Positions 12,305 to 22,335 of a stretch of 64,000 bases of DNA are shown in pieces (the first letter of the stretch is position 1; each line of letters begins with the position of its first letter). The notes under the pieces were generated by a model that had not been told where the DNA came from, made no database searches, and worked only from the letters and a program-made list of their open reading frames with translations. Source of the stretch: Zygaena filipendulae. Lineage: Eukaryota > Arthropoda > Insecta > Lepidoptera > Zygaenidae. The stretch is taken from contig OU015652.1 of assembly GCA_907165275.2 (NCBI GenBank), forward strand, positions 10,307,001 through 10,371,000, given 5' to 3'. Position numbers and translations under genes: made by a program.

Positions 12305-12732
12305 AAATAATTAAAGTATCACAAATTATCTCCTACCGCTTCAATACTATTTAATTTTAAGTATAAATTCCATATGCAGCTAGGATAAAAATAAACATTC
12401 ATAACGTGTAGTCATAATGTACTTCCGTTATTAGTGGTGACGACTCATCCGGGAGACTCCGGAACAACCCGGTGCATTCCGGATAATGGCTGAGACGAGA
12501 CTCAGAACGTCCGTTGACTAGCCAATATCCGCACCAGCGAACACACATCAAACTCTCTTTTATAACAATTTTCACTCACAAAGAACAAGCTAGAGTTCGT
12601 GATAACTAGGTCAAAACTACTTTGCCAGTGACGTCGATTAAAAAATGTGTACCTATTACTAACTAATGCCCGCAGTTTCACCCGCGTACGTTGCGTGTGT
12701 AATTGTAGTAAAGTTAATTAATAATAATTAAA

Positions 12733-13467
12733 TTAGCTGAAATCATTCACTTTTATGGATAGTCTATATTTTTTATTTATTTTATTTATTGTTTTGTTAT
12801 CAGGCAACATGGGCCCATAGATAAATACCTTACAAACTAACATACATAATATACAAATATAAAAAACATTATATTTTTGACACTTTGTCGCTCTGGTGGT
12901 GGTTGTCGGTATCCTGCCCCGGAATCGCCTGTAGACCACACCTTTCGGCCAAAAGTCTTCCTTCATAAAGGTGTCCAATTTGCTTGTCGGGATTCGCACC
13001 ACAAAAGCCTTGAAACTAGCATTATGACGCTACTCCAGCAGTTCGGTCCTCAGAAGAAAGTTGGTCTTCGTCTTGATATACTCTGTAACATCTTGCGCTG
13101 TGGTAGTGTGGGACAGACGTGACAGGTACATCGGCGTAGTCGGCGTTGCGGCTCGCAGCAGGAAGTTGGGCCCCGTCGGTGCGGTACCGCAACGGTTTTT
13201 ACTCGTCCTCTGACTGCGCGCTTTCTTGTTTTGGACTAAGACGAAACCTTCCGCGTCTCGGTTTACGACAGCAGCACGCTCCGGGTCTCTTCTTTTGGCA
13301 CCTGTCTTAGATGCCAATACGGTTGCGAAGTCACGGCGAGACAGCTCCGTAACTTGAGCTGTATTCACAGCTGGCACGTGCGACGACGCTGCAGCGCGTA
13401 GCGGCGGCGGGGCGCAGGAGGGTTGGGCGGCGCGGGTACCTATAGAGGCACCTGTGAAAATCCTCAA
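12733..13467 (-). pseudogene. Non-LTR retrotransposon ORF1 remnant fused to a 3' tail
   Basis: The - strand frame from 13467 encodes a basic, Ala/Thr-rich region followed by a C-terminal domain (PMYLSRLSHTTTAQDVTEYI, then NFLLRTELLE). A single in-frame TAG interrupts it (about 13030), and the same frame continues RHNASFKAFVVRIPTSKL and KEDFWPKGVVYRRFRGR. That order is characteristic of ORF1 (gag-like) proteins of CR1/Jockey-group LINEs of Lepidoptera; this is family knowledge, not a search. Downstream on the - strand comes a short 3' UTR (TATGGGCCCATGTTGCCTGA) and an A-rich tail (AATAAATAAAATAAATAAAA, 12768-12795). No reverse transcriptase lies between, so ORF2 is missing. Confidence 0.75.
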
Positions 13468-13894
13468 TGGAGTGTTGCCATTTCATCCTACGCAAGATGG
13501 TAGGCGTAAAGGGCGTAAAAGAAATCGCTTTTTAATACATTTTCTTATAAAGGTAAATAAGTTTTGTATATGGAATAGCAACTTAAATTTGTGTTCGTAT
13601 AATGTTTTTTTTTTATGTTCGCTGTTACGATTTTATATTATAGCCAGGTTTGTATAATATGGGTTTTACGTGTTTATGATTTATTAATTGATTTCATTTA
13701 AAATTGTTTGGTTTAGTGGTGAAAAAATTGTTACACTAATTCGTTTCCGAATATGTTTTTATTTAGCTAATATGCATTAGATAGAGGATAGCTATTAGAG
13801 CCTGAAAATCAGCGGTTAGCAACAATAAGTAGGTACCTACCATTCCCTTTTTGTCACTCTTTTTCATACTATGCTACTGACTACGTAAATCTAA

Positions 13895-14500
13895 TAAAGC
13901 GTCCGCCAAATAACTTTTTTTTTTGAAAATGCTATAAAAAAGACTACTGAATATTTTCTCAAATTTATTTTTTTATTTGAAAGTACAATCCTTCCGGTTA
14001 ATAATGGAAAATAATTTCATTCAAATAGCTGCCTCGGCTGGCCATGCAGTAGCCTACATGATCGGTCCAATTTTTAAGCACATTATCGATTGTGTGCAGC
14101 TGTATTTCACCAATGGCTTCACGAATATTGTCCTTTAAAGCGTCAATTGTCTCTGGCTTGTCGGCGTAACACTTATCTTTGAGGGCACCCCACAAATAAT
14201 AGTCCAGCGGTCTCAAATCGCAGCTCCGAGGTGGCCAAACGACATCAGCTCTGCGGCTGATAATGCGATCTTCAAAAACAGGGCGCAAAACATCGAGTGT
14301 AGCTTCGGCTGTGTGGCACGTAGCGCCGTCCTGTTGAAACCAAATGATGCCAATATCCTCCTCTTCAATTTTTGTGAACAAGAAGGAAGTTCAGCGGAAG
14401 GATAAAACTAATTATCTGTCAAATCAGACATGAGCTAAGTGTTACCATTCACGAAATAAGCACTAGTTGAAAAAAAAAACTTTAGATGGCGGACCCTTTA
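13895..14500 (-). mobile_element. Internally deleted Tc1/mariner-superfamily element
   Basis: About 40-bp inverted repeats bracket a transposase remnant: left TAAAGCGTCCGCCAAATAAC then a T-run; right, read in reverse, TAAAGGGTCCGCCATCTAAA then a T-run. TA dinucleotides sit at both edges (13895-13896 and 14499-14500), as expected for this superfamily. At 606 bp the element is about half the usual 1.3 kb, and the missing part is the N-terminal DNA-binding half of the transposase. It lies in the Ras intron, opposite to the gene. Confidence 0.85.
13998..14381 (-). pseudogene. Mariner-type transposase, C-terminal part
   Basis: Retains the second half of a DDE/D integrase-like catalytic domain. 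Motifs: IIWFQQDGATCHTA with the second catalytic Asp, then VVWPPRSCDLRPLDYYLWG with the third acidic residue (Asp), 36 residues apart by my count. The C-terminal helix region ends in ASRGSYLNEIIFHY. The first catalytic Asp and the helix-turn-helix region are absent, so it cannot be active. About 127 codons are open against roughly 345 in a full enzyme. Confidence 0.85.
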
Positions 14501-14919
14501 GGTACTATAGGTGGGTAGATAATTTTGCAGCACTAATTACAAAATAAGTGCTGCAAAATAACAAAAAAAATATAGCTAGATATCAATAAAATAGTTTGTT
14601 GATAGTGATACATATACAAATAAATTGGACATAGGTTTTTAATCGGGTTTCCAAAACAAAATTATTTTGTATAGGAAAATAACAAAAGAGCGAGGAACTC
14701 ATACAAGTATTTACACGATTTCTTCCAGAAAAGTTATGCGGTGGAATACGGCTCGAAATTTCTGCCGTTAAGGGGTCACAATATGAGAGCGCAGTGGACT
14801 ATATTTCAAGCGGGTGTAAGCTTTAGTAATATAACACTGACCTTGGTATATGGCTATTGAAATCCTTAAACCCTGTGCCTTATTGCGTGGGTGCAGCTAC
14901 GCGGTGAATGCTCGGCGTG
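14501..14919. other. Intron sequence, nothing recognised
   Basis: AT-rich, with a small repeated motif (GCAGCACTAATTACAAAATA / AGTGCTGCAAAATAAC) near 14529-14560. No coding signal on the + strand. Confidence 0.4.
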
Positions 14920-14925
14920 ACTTAC

Positions 14926-14974
14926 CCTTGCAGCGCTTCCTTTCGGGTTTCGCCTCCTCTTCTTGGAGCTCCAT
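14926..14974 (-). CDS. Possible first coding exon on the - strand
   Basis: On the - strand, ATG at 14974 sits in a strong insect start context (GATAAAATGG). It is followed by 16 codons (MELQEEEAKPERKRCK) plus one base, then the consensus donor GTAAGT (complement at 14920-14925). The block is GC-richer than its surroundings, as is the putative 5' UTR at 14975-15040. No partner exon could be found further along the - strand. It would be a gene nested antisense in the Ras intron. The product is unknown and chance cannot be excluded. Confidence 0.3.
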
Positions 14975-15921
14975 TTTATCACTACACTCACACTTACAGC
15001 ACAGAGCGTTCAGGAGAGCGGTTCGCGTAGGAATCTAAGTTAATATAATATTATATTAAGAACTGTATTTTTTCAAAAATTTATTTATCTCAATTTATCA
15101 GACCACGGGTAATAAAAATACGTATTGTATTATCGTATCCCTAGTCAGATAGGCTATTTGGACAGAAAAACGTACCCATGGTCAAACAATCTATATAACA
15201 AAAATGAAGCATGACTCCGTTAACCCACCTAACAATTTTCAATAGTTTCTAATACTACGTTAGGCATAGGCTGGCAAACAGAACCGTGTAAATAATCTGT
15301 TCAACAACCAATATTTACATAGGAGTATCAAAATTTTACATCGCATTAAATAACACAAACACATTTCTCTCGCACCTGAGATCAAATAAACTTAACCCAT
15401 TAAGCAATTCACGGTCACAAATCTTGGCTCATTAAAGTCAAGTACTTACTGTATAATAATGCCTACAGATGTAGGTATATGAATACATAACGTTGCCTTG
15501 GTATGTATAGCTCGTGACTTTGCAAACAGAGATTATACTTAATAACTACCTACTTAATAACTATACATATTTCGTGGTTATCAGCTTAACTTTTAATAGA
15601 GAAAGGTATAAAATCCACTGTCTAACTATCACGGTTCATGAGATACAACCTGGTGACATATGTACCTACAGACGGGCGGATAGCGAAGACTTGGTAGCAA
15701 TAGGGTCCCGTTTTACTCTTTGAGTACGGAACCCGAAAACGTCATACAAATATACACATACAGTACCTAAATATTATACTAGGATAAACTAAAAATATTT
15801 TTCTTTTTAGCTCTATCTATTCTATATTTCTCTTCTACATAATACCTATTAGGCGCAAATAGGATTCAAAACTAGCCGAAAAGGCATAAAAGTGTTTACG
15901 ATAAATACAAAAGACATAAAA
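14975..15921. other. Intron sequence with a decayed GGGTTCC-type repeat
   Basis: 14975-15040 is GC-richer and could be 5' leader of the - strand candidate. About 15595-15735 carries CTATCACGGTTCATGAGATA and GGGTCCCGTTTTACTCTTTG, a shortened inverted relative of 2259-2728. Nothing else recognised. Confidence 0.4.
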
Positions 15922-16010
15922 TGGTTAACTGGTAGAGAATGCCGCAAGGCATTAAGTTCGCCATTTGTACACACTGTGCAATAAAGAATAAATAAGTAAA
16001 TAAATAAAAG
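15922..16010 (+). mobile_element. LINE 3'-end fragment with AAAT tail
   Basis: TGGTTAACTGGTAGAGAATG, GCATTAAGTTCGCC and GTGCAATAAAG lead into (AAATAAGT/AAAT)n. This is a 3' UTR signature common to lepidopteran non-LTR retrotransposons (recall). Only the 3' end is present, as usual after 5' truncation. Confidence 0.65.
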
Positions 16011-16366
16011 TGTTTTAAAGAATAAAGAAATACGCTTTTCCTACCCCATCGTCAGCTGTAGGCTTGTTTACCTATGTTTTGAAGTCATTGTTTGGAGTCA
16101 GATGCTAATAAACACAACTCATCTAAAAACCAACTAACTGTACCATCGTATTCGTAACCATCGCGAATTGCAGATTTTTTTAAAGGAGTAAACAAATGAA
16201 AAAAGATACGATATTGTTCAAAATAACACACGTTAACTTGTTTCTCAGTGATACCTTGAGGCATGCTTGCGGTTCGGTGCCTTAGCTTCTCTCCGACTGA
16301 CCCTATTCAATGTATGTTACGTGATCCTGGTTACAATTCTTTATGTAAATCAAGTTACGCTTGCAG

Positions 16367-16687
16367 GTAGACTTCCATACCACGGAGTCGGTGGTGACCG
16401 TGGATTGGGAGAACGGTTTCGTCGAAGCGTCCGCTAAGGAGGGCACGAACGTATCTCAGATCTTCAAGGAGCTGTTGGTGCAGGCCAAGGTGAAGTATAA
16501 TTTGTCCCCGGCGCTGCGCCGGCGGCGGCGGCAGTCGCTACCGACGGGGCCTCAGGGCCCGCCAGGCACCCCGCCCGCTGGCACCTCTCCCGCCGCGCCT
16601 CACGTACCCTCCGCCGCCCAGCTGGCACACCTCCAACAAATAAGGGAACGACATAACAGCAAACGCAACTCGTGTATCATCTCTTAG
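16367..16687 (+). CDS. Ras-family small GTPase, terminal exon with G5 and CaaX box
   Basis: Acceptor TTGCAG ends at 16366 and the exon opens in phase 0, continuing ...GARQ|VDFHTT. It supplies the G5 box EASAKEG, the last helix (IFKELLVQAKVKYNL), a basic stretch of five Arg, a Pro/Gly/Ala-rich linker, and the C-terminal tetrapeptide CIIS before TAG at 16685-16687. In known Ras proteins the last Cys of such a CaaX box is prenylated, and the Arg cluster helps hold the protein to the plasma membrane. Ser at the end favours farnesylation. Exons 7728-8160 and 16367-16687 give 250 residues, with the N-terminus missing. Third positions are GC-rich, unlike the surrounding intron, which supports active coding. 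Confidence 0.93.
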   Translation, partial: VDFHTTESVVTVDWENGFVEASAKEGTNVSQIFKELLVQAKVKYNLSPALRRRRRQSLPTGPQGPPGTPPAGTSPAAPHVPSAAQLAHLQQIRERHNSKRNSCIIS

Positions 16688-17802
16688 ATCTCTATCAATT
16701 TTCACGTCCACATCAAGTACAAGTTTGCAATCTTAGATGGATAAATGTAGGTACAAATATTGATTTAATGCTCCAACATTGCCGATTAAACAAATGCTAT
16801 CTGTTTCAAGGTTGCTCAGAATGGAACTCCGAATCTTGACTTCTTCTTCCACTTTACACATCACCTCCAAGGACTATACCATTTTTACCTTCTGCTCCTC
16901 AGCTGGGATATCGATCTGGACGCTGTTTACTACGTACAGTTAAAGGTCTCTGCCAACCACACCGAACACGTAATGAGTATGCAACGCGTACTATACCTAC
17001 TCATCTCTCAAATATTTTTCGCTTAGATTTCGCTGACGGTCTGGTCAGTGGTCATAGCACGCTACCTACGGTTGTGGTCGATGACAGAAATACCGCATGG
17101 GAGTTGTTTCATTTATCAATTCAGACAAGGAATATTAATGGTATGGTTATAGTGGGTAAAGTCCATAAAGTGTCGTAAAGACCGAAGAATGGGCGATCCA
17201 ATACTACTGTGGGTAGTACCGCTTTGTATTAAAAGATACGATTCTAACAATAAGAACCATGTTGGATGCAATAATTAGGTTTGGTAAATGATTGGGAGTT
17301 CTATCTATTTCGATTTTTATATGTTTTAATGAGAAAAGCAACCGGCTGTGACAATGTTGAAGTTATAGACTCAATCAACATTCCTTTTTTCATATTTATA
17401 CGTACCTACAGTTGTCTGTCAGCAAAGAGACAATTGGTTTTAAATTGCTAAACAATTAGGTACCTACGATCCAAATTAATGTTATATATCTAATTACCTA
17501 TTAATTTTGAACAGCTAACGGATCCTCGTAGAAGCTTAAGTCAAACCAATCTTAACTTTTCGCATTGTTACAAACTGTTTCCCGTACTTTAGTTCACACA
17601 AATTAAAGCTAAATGAAATATCCACGGGTTGCAAAAGTTAAATTGCGTACAGATTCTATAAGAGTGACGTATTCTTCGACGATCCTTTTAACTAAAGAAG
17701 CAATTAGTAAGTGTAACAAGTTTATAAATTTTCAGTATAAAAGTAAGGTAAGTAAGTCCTTCATGCCTAAAATGTTTATTCTGATTTCTTTGTTAAAATA
17801 AA
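16688..17802 (+). other. Probable 3' UTR of the Ras-like gene
   Basis: Less AT-rich sequence follows the stop codon for about 450 bases and then becomes AT-rich. An AATAAA at 17797-17802 is a plausible polyadenylation signal, but earlier weaker sites cannot be ruled out. The 62-codon ORF at 17613-17801 is treated as incidental. Confidence 0.45.
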
Positions 17803-19180
17803 GATGGTAACCTCTCCCCAAGTCCCCATCCTTTACATATAATCCTTTTCTTGTACCTATTATTGTTTTTAACAACATCTAAGTAATTTCTAAATAATAT
17901 TAAAAATATACATCAATATCTTTCATAAAAAAATATCATTAATAACTTTATCAAATTGTATTACTGAACTTATAACGCCAAGACAGTGAGTGTGTGTATT
18001 TAAGATTTAGGGGTTGTGTATTCTATTAAAAAGAGGTATTTTAACTAAATGGTATACTAGTAATAACTGTGACTGGTTGACTATGTAAGTTTTTCTATTG
18101 TAGTTTATCTGTTAGTTACGTGTGTGTGTAATAAGATTTTTTAAAGGACTTATACAAGGAACAGGCATTGAATAAAAAACTATGTGATGGTGGCAATTTA
18201 GTAATCTTATACGTATATGATATTTAAAATTCCAAACTAATGTAGATGCCTATTAATATCATAAATTAAAAACCACTTTTAACAAAAAAATATAGAAAAG
18301 AAAGAGTTAACTTTTATAAATTTCACAAAGTTTTGAGACAAATAATTTGATGAAACTGTAAAAGTCCATTTTCTTGTAATCACAAGAACTGTAAACAAAG
18401 AGAGAGATTGGAGTCGGATGATGAATAACTTATATACCTATTGTATACATAAATAATATTATAATTATGTCATAAGACTAGCCACTGAATTCATTACAGA
18501 TCCCAACTAACAATAAATACCTAACACTTTGTTTATGCTCAATAAAGTATACAAAAAAACAAACAAACCTACTGAGATTTAGGTAGAGTTCAAGCAACTG
18601 AAAGAAATCAAACTCATATAGCCATAGCACAGATAATATAACTACTATACTAGTCATGAAAGAAAACACTAAAACAACACAAAAACACACCTCTAAAACG
18701 TAAAATTATAAATCATTCACACATCCTTGTTGTTTCAAGGTTTTGGTTCATCATTACAGTAGTAAGAGTCGAATTATCAAAGTAAAAGTTACCTGATAAC
18801 TGAGGACCCTATTCTTACTGACATTTGACTTACGATGACCTTGATAAGTTAGTTGTGATTTAATAAATTCTCTGCCCTTCCGAGAAAATTTTGTTGCCAA
18901 ATCAAGCAATGTACTTTTCTTTCAACTTTCAACTAAGTAGTAATGTTAGCATTAATCATTACAAAACCGAGCACAAAGGACATCTTTTCTGCTTAGAACC
19001 AAATAGTGCAGAAATGTTATATGAAATCTCATTAGTGCACAGTTTTCATTAATGCACTGTTTTTTTTTAGATATAAATTTACCAGAGAGATACTGTCTGA
19101 AAATTAAGTGCGACTGAAACAAACCGACATGGTGAAAATAATTATATTAATTATATTATATTTATTTAAGTAGGATATAG
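17803..19180. other. AT-rich intergenic, nothing recognised
   Basis: No coding signal and no repeat I can match within the window. A short inverted motif AGTGCA...TGCACT is seen near 19005-19055. Confidence 0.4.
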
Positions 19181-19396
19181 GTACTAATATTATAAAGAGG
19201 TAAAGTTTGTGAGTTTGTGAATTGTGAATTTTTGAGTTTATGACGTTGTAGGGTAATCTACTGAACCGATTTTGAAAATTATTTCACTTATAGAAAACTC
19301 TTGTAGTCCTGAGTGACATAGGGTACCTACTTTTATCCCAAAATTTCTATGGGAACCCTAAAATGACCGCGGGTGAAGCCGCGGGGGACAGTTAGT
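19181..19396 (+). mobile_element. Lep1-type Helitron copy
   Basis: GTACTAATATTATAAAGAGG start, ACCGATTTTGAAAATTATTT body, and a hairpin end GACCGCGGGTGAAGCCGCGG followed by GGACAGTTAGT. About 216 bp, single module. Confidence 0.7.
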
Positions 19397-19588
19397 TCAC
19401 AAATAAATCAAAACTAGAATAAATGTTCCAGGTAAAAGTGCAAATTTTACTTTTAATAACTGCAGTCTGCACATTAAATAATTGTATCTTAATGTTTGTG
19501 GAGAAGATGAATTGAACTTTGCTTTTATTTTGAGTAGGTATAGGTATATTTTATCACGGCAGGTAGGTAGATTGGTAGTTGAAAGAAA

Positions 19589-19720
19589 AGTAGATTACGC
19601 ACATTGCTAAAGTGAGTAATCATGCACTCGTGCTAATTTAGTGCCCTCCGGTCCCATGCACTCCCAACCTAACTAACACGTGCACTTTGAGCTCGGTGCA
19701 ATAATCTACAATAATCTACT
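19589..19720. mobile_element. Small MITE with AGTAGATTA termini
   Basis: Ends are AGTAGATTACGCACATTG and its approximate complement GGTGCAATAATCTAC..AATCTACT. The centre holds GTAATCATGCACTCGTGC, found again as the inverse GCACTTTGAGC...TGCA. The terminal motif resembles the start of the 597-bp tandem unit at 11111 (TAGTAGATTATACACC). Confidence 0.5.
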
Positions 19721-20349
19721 ATATAATAATCTACTATGCAATAGGTACCCATCAAATTCAATTTTTTGTCTATGTACGACTTTGCTATCGTGTAAAGTCA
19801 AAGAAAATTAAGGTAAATTTGTATTGAACATGGGAGGTTCAAATCAAAAACAACGCCACACTCGATAGTGGTTTATACCAATCATAATATATTCTCTTTG
19901 TTTAAACTTTAAAGCAATAAGCTGTCAAACAAAACGTTAATATTTTTTTTTTATGAAAACGTGTTTATTATTGATGTCTGATGTTTTTAATCGTAATGCC
20001 AAAAATTAAAACTTTGTCATTATTATAATACCTATCTACTATGCTTCCATTTCCATAGACATCTAGCCTAGATACCAATTGTATATTTATTATTATTTAT
20101 ATGTCGTATTGTACATAAATGATTGTTTTCTTAACTAGACCGCATCGACGACTCTCCTACGGTTTCACTCGGTGTCGAATTACCAAAACCCAGAAATCAA
20201 CCTTAAAATTTTATATAGTACCAATTTCCAAGAATTTACACTGAAAAAAATAAACAGTAAGTAAAACTGTACAATGCGTTTTGCAATATATACTTACTGT
20301 CATGACAGTGTACCTAATAAACTGTTTTTTTCATATTAATTTATAGTAG

Positions 20350-20553
20350 GTACTAGTACTATAAAGAGGTAAAGTTTGTGAGTTTGTGAGGTTGTATGGG
20401 GTATTTTCTCTGGATATATTGAGCTGGTTTTGAAAATTCTTTCACCGATATAGAAAGCCAAGTTATTTGTGAGTATCATAGGCTATATAGTAACCCGGAA
20501 TTCCCGCGAGAACTCCGAAATTACCGCGGGTGAAACCGCGGAGAACAGCAAGT
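20350..20553 (+). mobile_element. Lep1-type Helitron copy
   Basis: Starts GTACTAGTACTATAAAGAGG and ends TTACCGCGGGTGAAACCGCG then GAGAACAGCAAGT. The terminal CTAG is mutated to CAAG. Confidence 0.65.
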
Positions 20554-20766
20554 GTTTGATTTTTACCCGCCATCGTTATTATTTTGTTTTCAGATGAGCA
20601 GGTAACTTGTACTGTTTTAATCATTTACGTAAATGTACAAGCAGTTTTACTTGTAGCTTATTTATTTTGGTGTAGGTACCTTATCTCAAAACAAAAAGTT
20701 CCTAATTCCATACAAAGTATTCATCCAGCTTTTTTCAATCCATTACAAAATGGTATACCCTCGTAG

Positions 20767-20982
20767 GTTTTTGGACCAGTTATTCAATCAGGACATAATA
20801 TATTATGGACCCAACCGTCGTCGATGCAGTCTAGTGGGGAAACCGACAATGGCTGGCATGAAGCCAAATGGCCTACCGACTTCCCAAGCGATAGAGAAGA
20901 CAGTGCTCACTTCAGGGTTGATCAGAGTGACTCCTTGGAAGCCATGTGTGACGATCGCCTGAAAATCTGCCTTAGCGAAAAG
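20767..20982 (+). CDS. Candidate internal exon of an unidentified gene
   Basis: A 216-base block is open in the frame GTT TTT GGA CCA for 72 codons with no start codon. It is bounded by ...CCCTCGTAG (20766) and AAG|GTGAAT (20982/20983), and both borders are phase 0. The peptide looks like genuine soluble protein: acidic, with Trp and Cys (ETDNGWHEAKWPTDFPSDRE, SDSLEAMCDDRLKICLSEK), GC-richer than its flanks. Two competing acceptors (20779-20780, 20791-20792) would shorten or shift the start. I do not recognise the family. A possible next exon, weak and not called, is 22032-22158 (acceptor TATACAG, donor CAG|GTAACT), which also opens in phase 0. The antisense frame is partly open but lacks comparable splice signals. 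Confidence 0.5.
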
Positions 20983-21822
20983 GTGAATAATTTGATATAA
21001 AGTTTATGTACAGAAAATCTTCTTTTTATGGAATACTTTCCTTTCCTATAATATAATTGGAAAACAATCATATTAATAATACTTTTTTTATCAATGAAAA
21101 ACATTATAAACTACCTAACATTTATATAATATTTTCATATTAGAAAAAAATATGCACCGAAATGTAACGCGAACTTATTTTCTATACTGAGGTACATTAT
21201 ATTTATAATATTATATTAGAATGAAGTAACTAAGTATTAAAATTATTTTGTAAACCATCGGAAATGAAATTTATGAAAAAAAAACCTCTGGATTTGTAAT
21301 TTTACACTGAACTCTCTCAACACAAGAGTAAAGAAAGCTTAAGAAAAAATATTTGCTTAAATCTCTTACATGATTATATTTAAATGACTTTAATCCATAT
21401 TTTACAACAGTTTACATAAAATCATTCAAATATACATATATAATAATAAAGAAATTGTATACTTAATAAGCTGTAATATTGTTTATATATAAATATTATT
21501 TATACCAAACGTAATAAAATTGTGTCTTCAAAATAAAATTAATTACTCGACATTCAATAAAGTTACTGTATTTGTAGTGAATGAATTTATTTCCCTATTC
21601 TGTCACAATAAATTCGATCAAAGACTCCTCATGATAAGGGAATATACCCATACTATTACGTGAGCGTGACCCATTCAGGGGGGGAGGTGGGGTCTTGGCA
21701 TATACTGCGAGTGGTCACTGATAGGGGGGAAGGGAATAACAAAAAAATTAATAAATGGGTCACTTAGTATAGTGTTCCCTAAGGCTTTAATGCACCAAAT
21801 AAGGTTTATCACCTTACAGCCT
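20983..21822. other. AT-rich sequence after the exon candidate
   Basis: Likely intron or 3' flank. A short GC-rich patch with GGGGGGAGGTGGGGTC occurs near 21680-21695. Nothing else recognised. Confidence 0.4.
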
Positions 21823-21996
21823 CCGCACTCAGTCGTTTTAGTCGTTCAATGTTGTGCCATTTGACTAAATTTAACTTAATTAATTAAATGCCACTTAACA
21901 TTAATTAAAATTAATCGACGTCTCTGAGTGCGTCAGTTTTGTTTTTAAAATCTTCACTTAAAATTAAGTAATTATTAAAACGACTCTGAGTGCGAC
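21823..21996. mobile_element. MITE family D, copy 1
   Basis: Left CCGCACTCAGTCGTTTTA, right AAAACGACTCTGAGTGCG: inverted termini around an AT-rich palindromic core with ATTAATTAAATGCCACTTAA. Same termini as the element at 22503-22735. Confidence 0.65.
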
Positions 21997-22335
21997 CGTT
22001 AACAAGAGTACTTACCTACTGCTTTATACAGGCAGGCGACTTAGAAACTTTGACATTACAATTTTTTTCTGTGCGTTATTATAGTTCTCAATCTGTATCA
22101 GTACCCACATGGTTTTCAACCGCAAACATTACGCTGTTATTTCATCTTCTAACAACAGGTAACTATGTCCTTTCCATGTGTTATCCAAGCTGGCTTCAAA
22201 CTGTAACAATAAGTCTCATTTCGTAGTTGGTTGAAACTCAATTTTCTTAGTGGGTCGAAGGAAAGGTAGAATTGGATAGTTGACTAGACAAAATTCAACC
22301 GGAGTTCAGCTAACTATAGATACCTACTAATAGAT

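Noticed and set aside
22032..22158. Possible exon with acceptor TATACAG and donor CAG|GTAACT
   Set aside because: The borders are good and the phase would fit the 20767-20982 exon, but the peptide is hydrophobic, Ser/Thr-rich and AT-coded. Chance is as likely; mentioned only as a lead.
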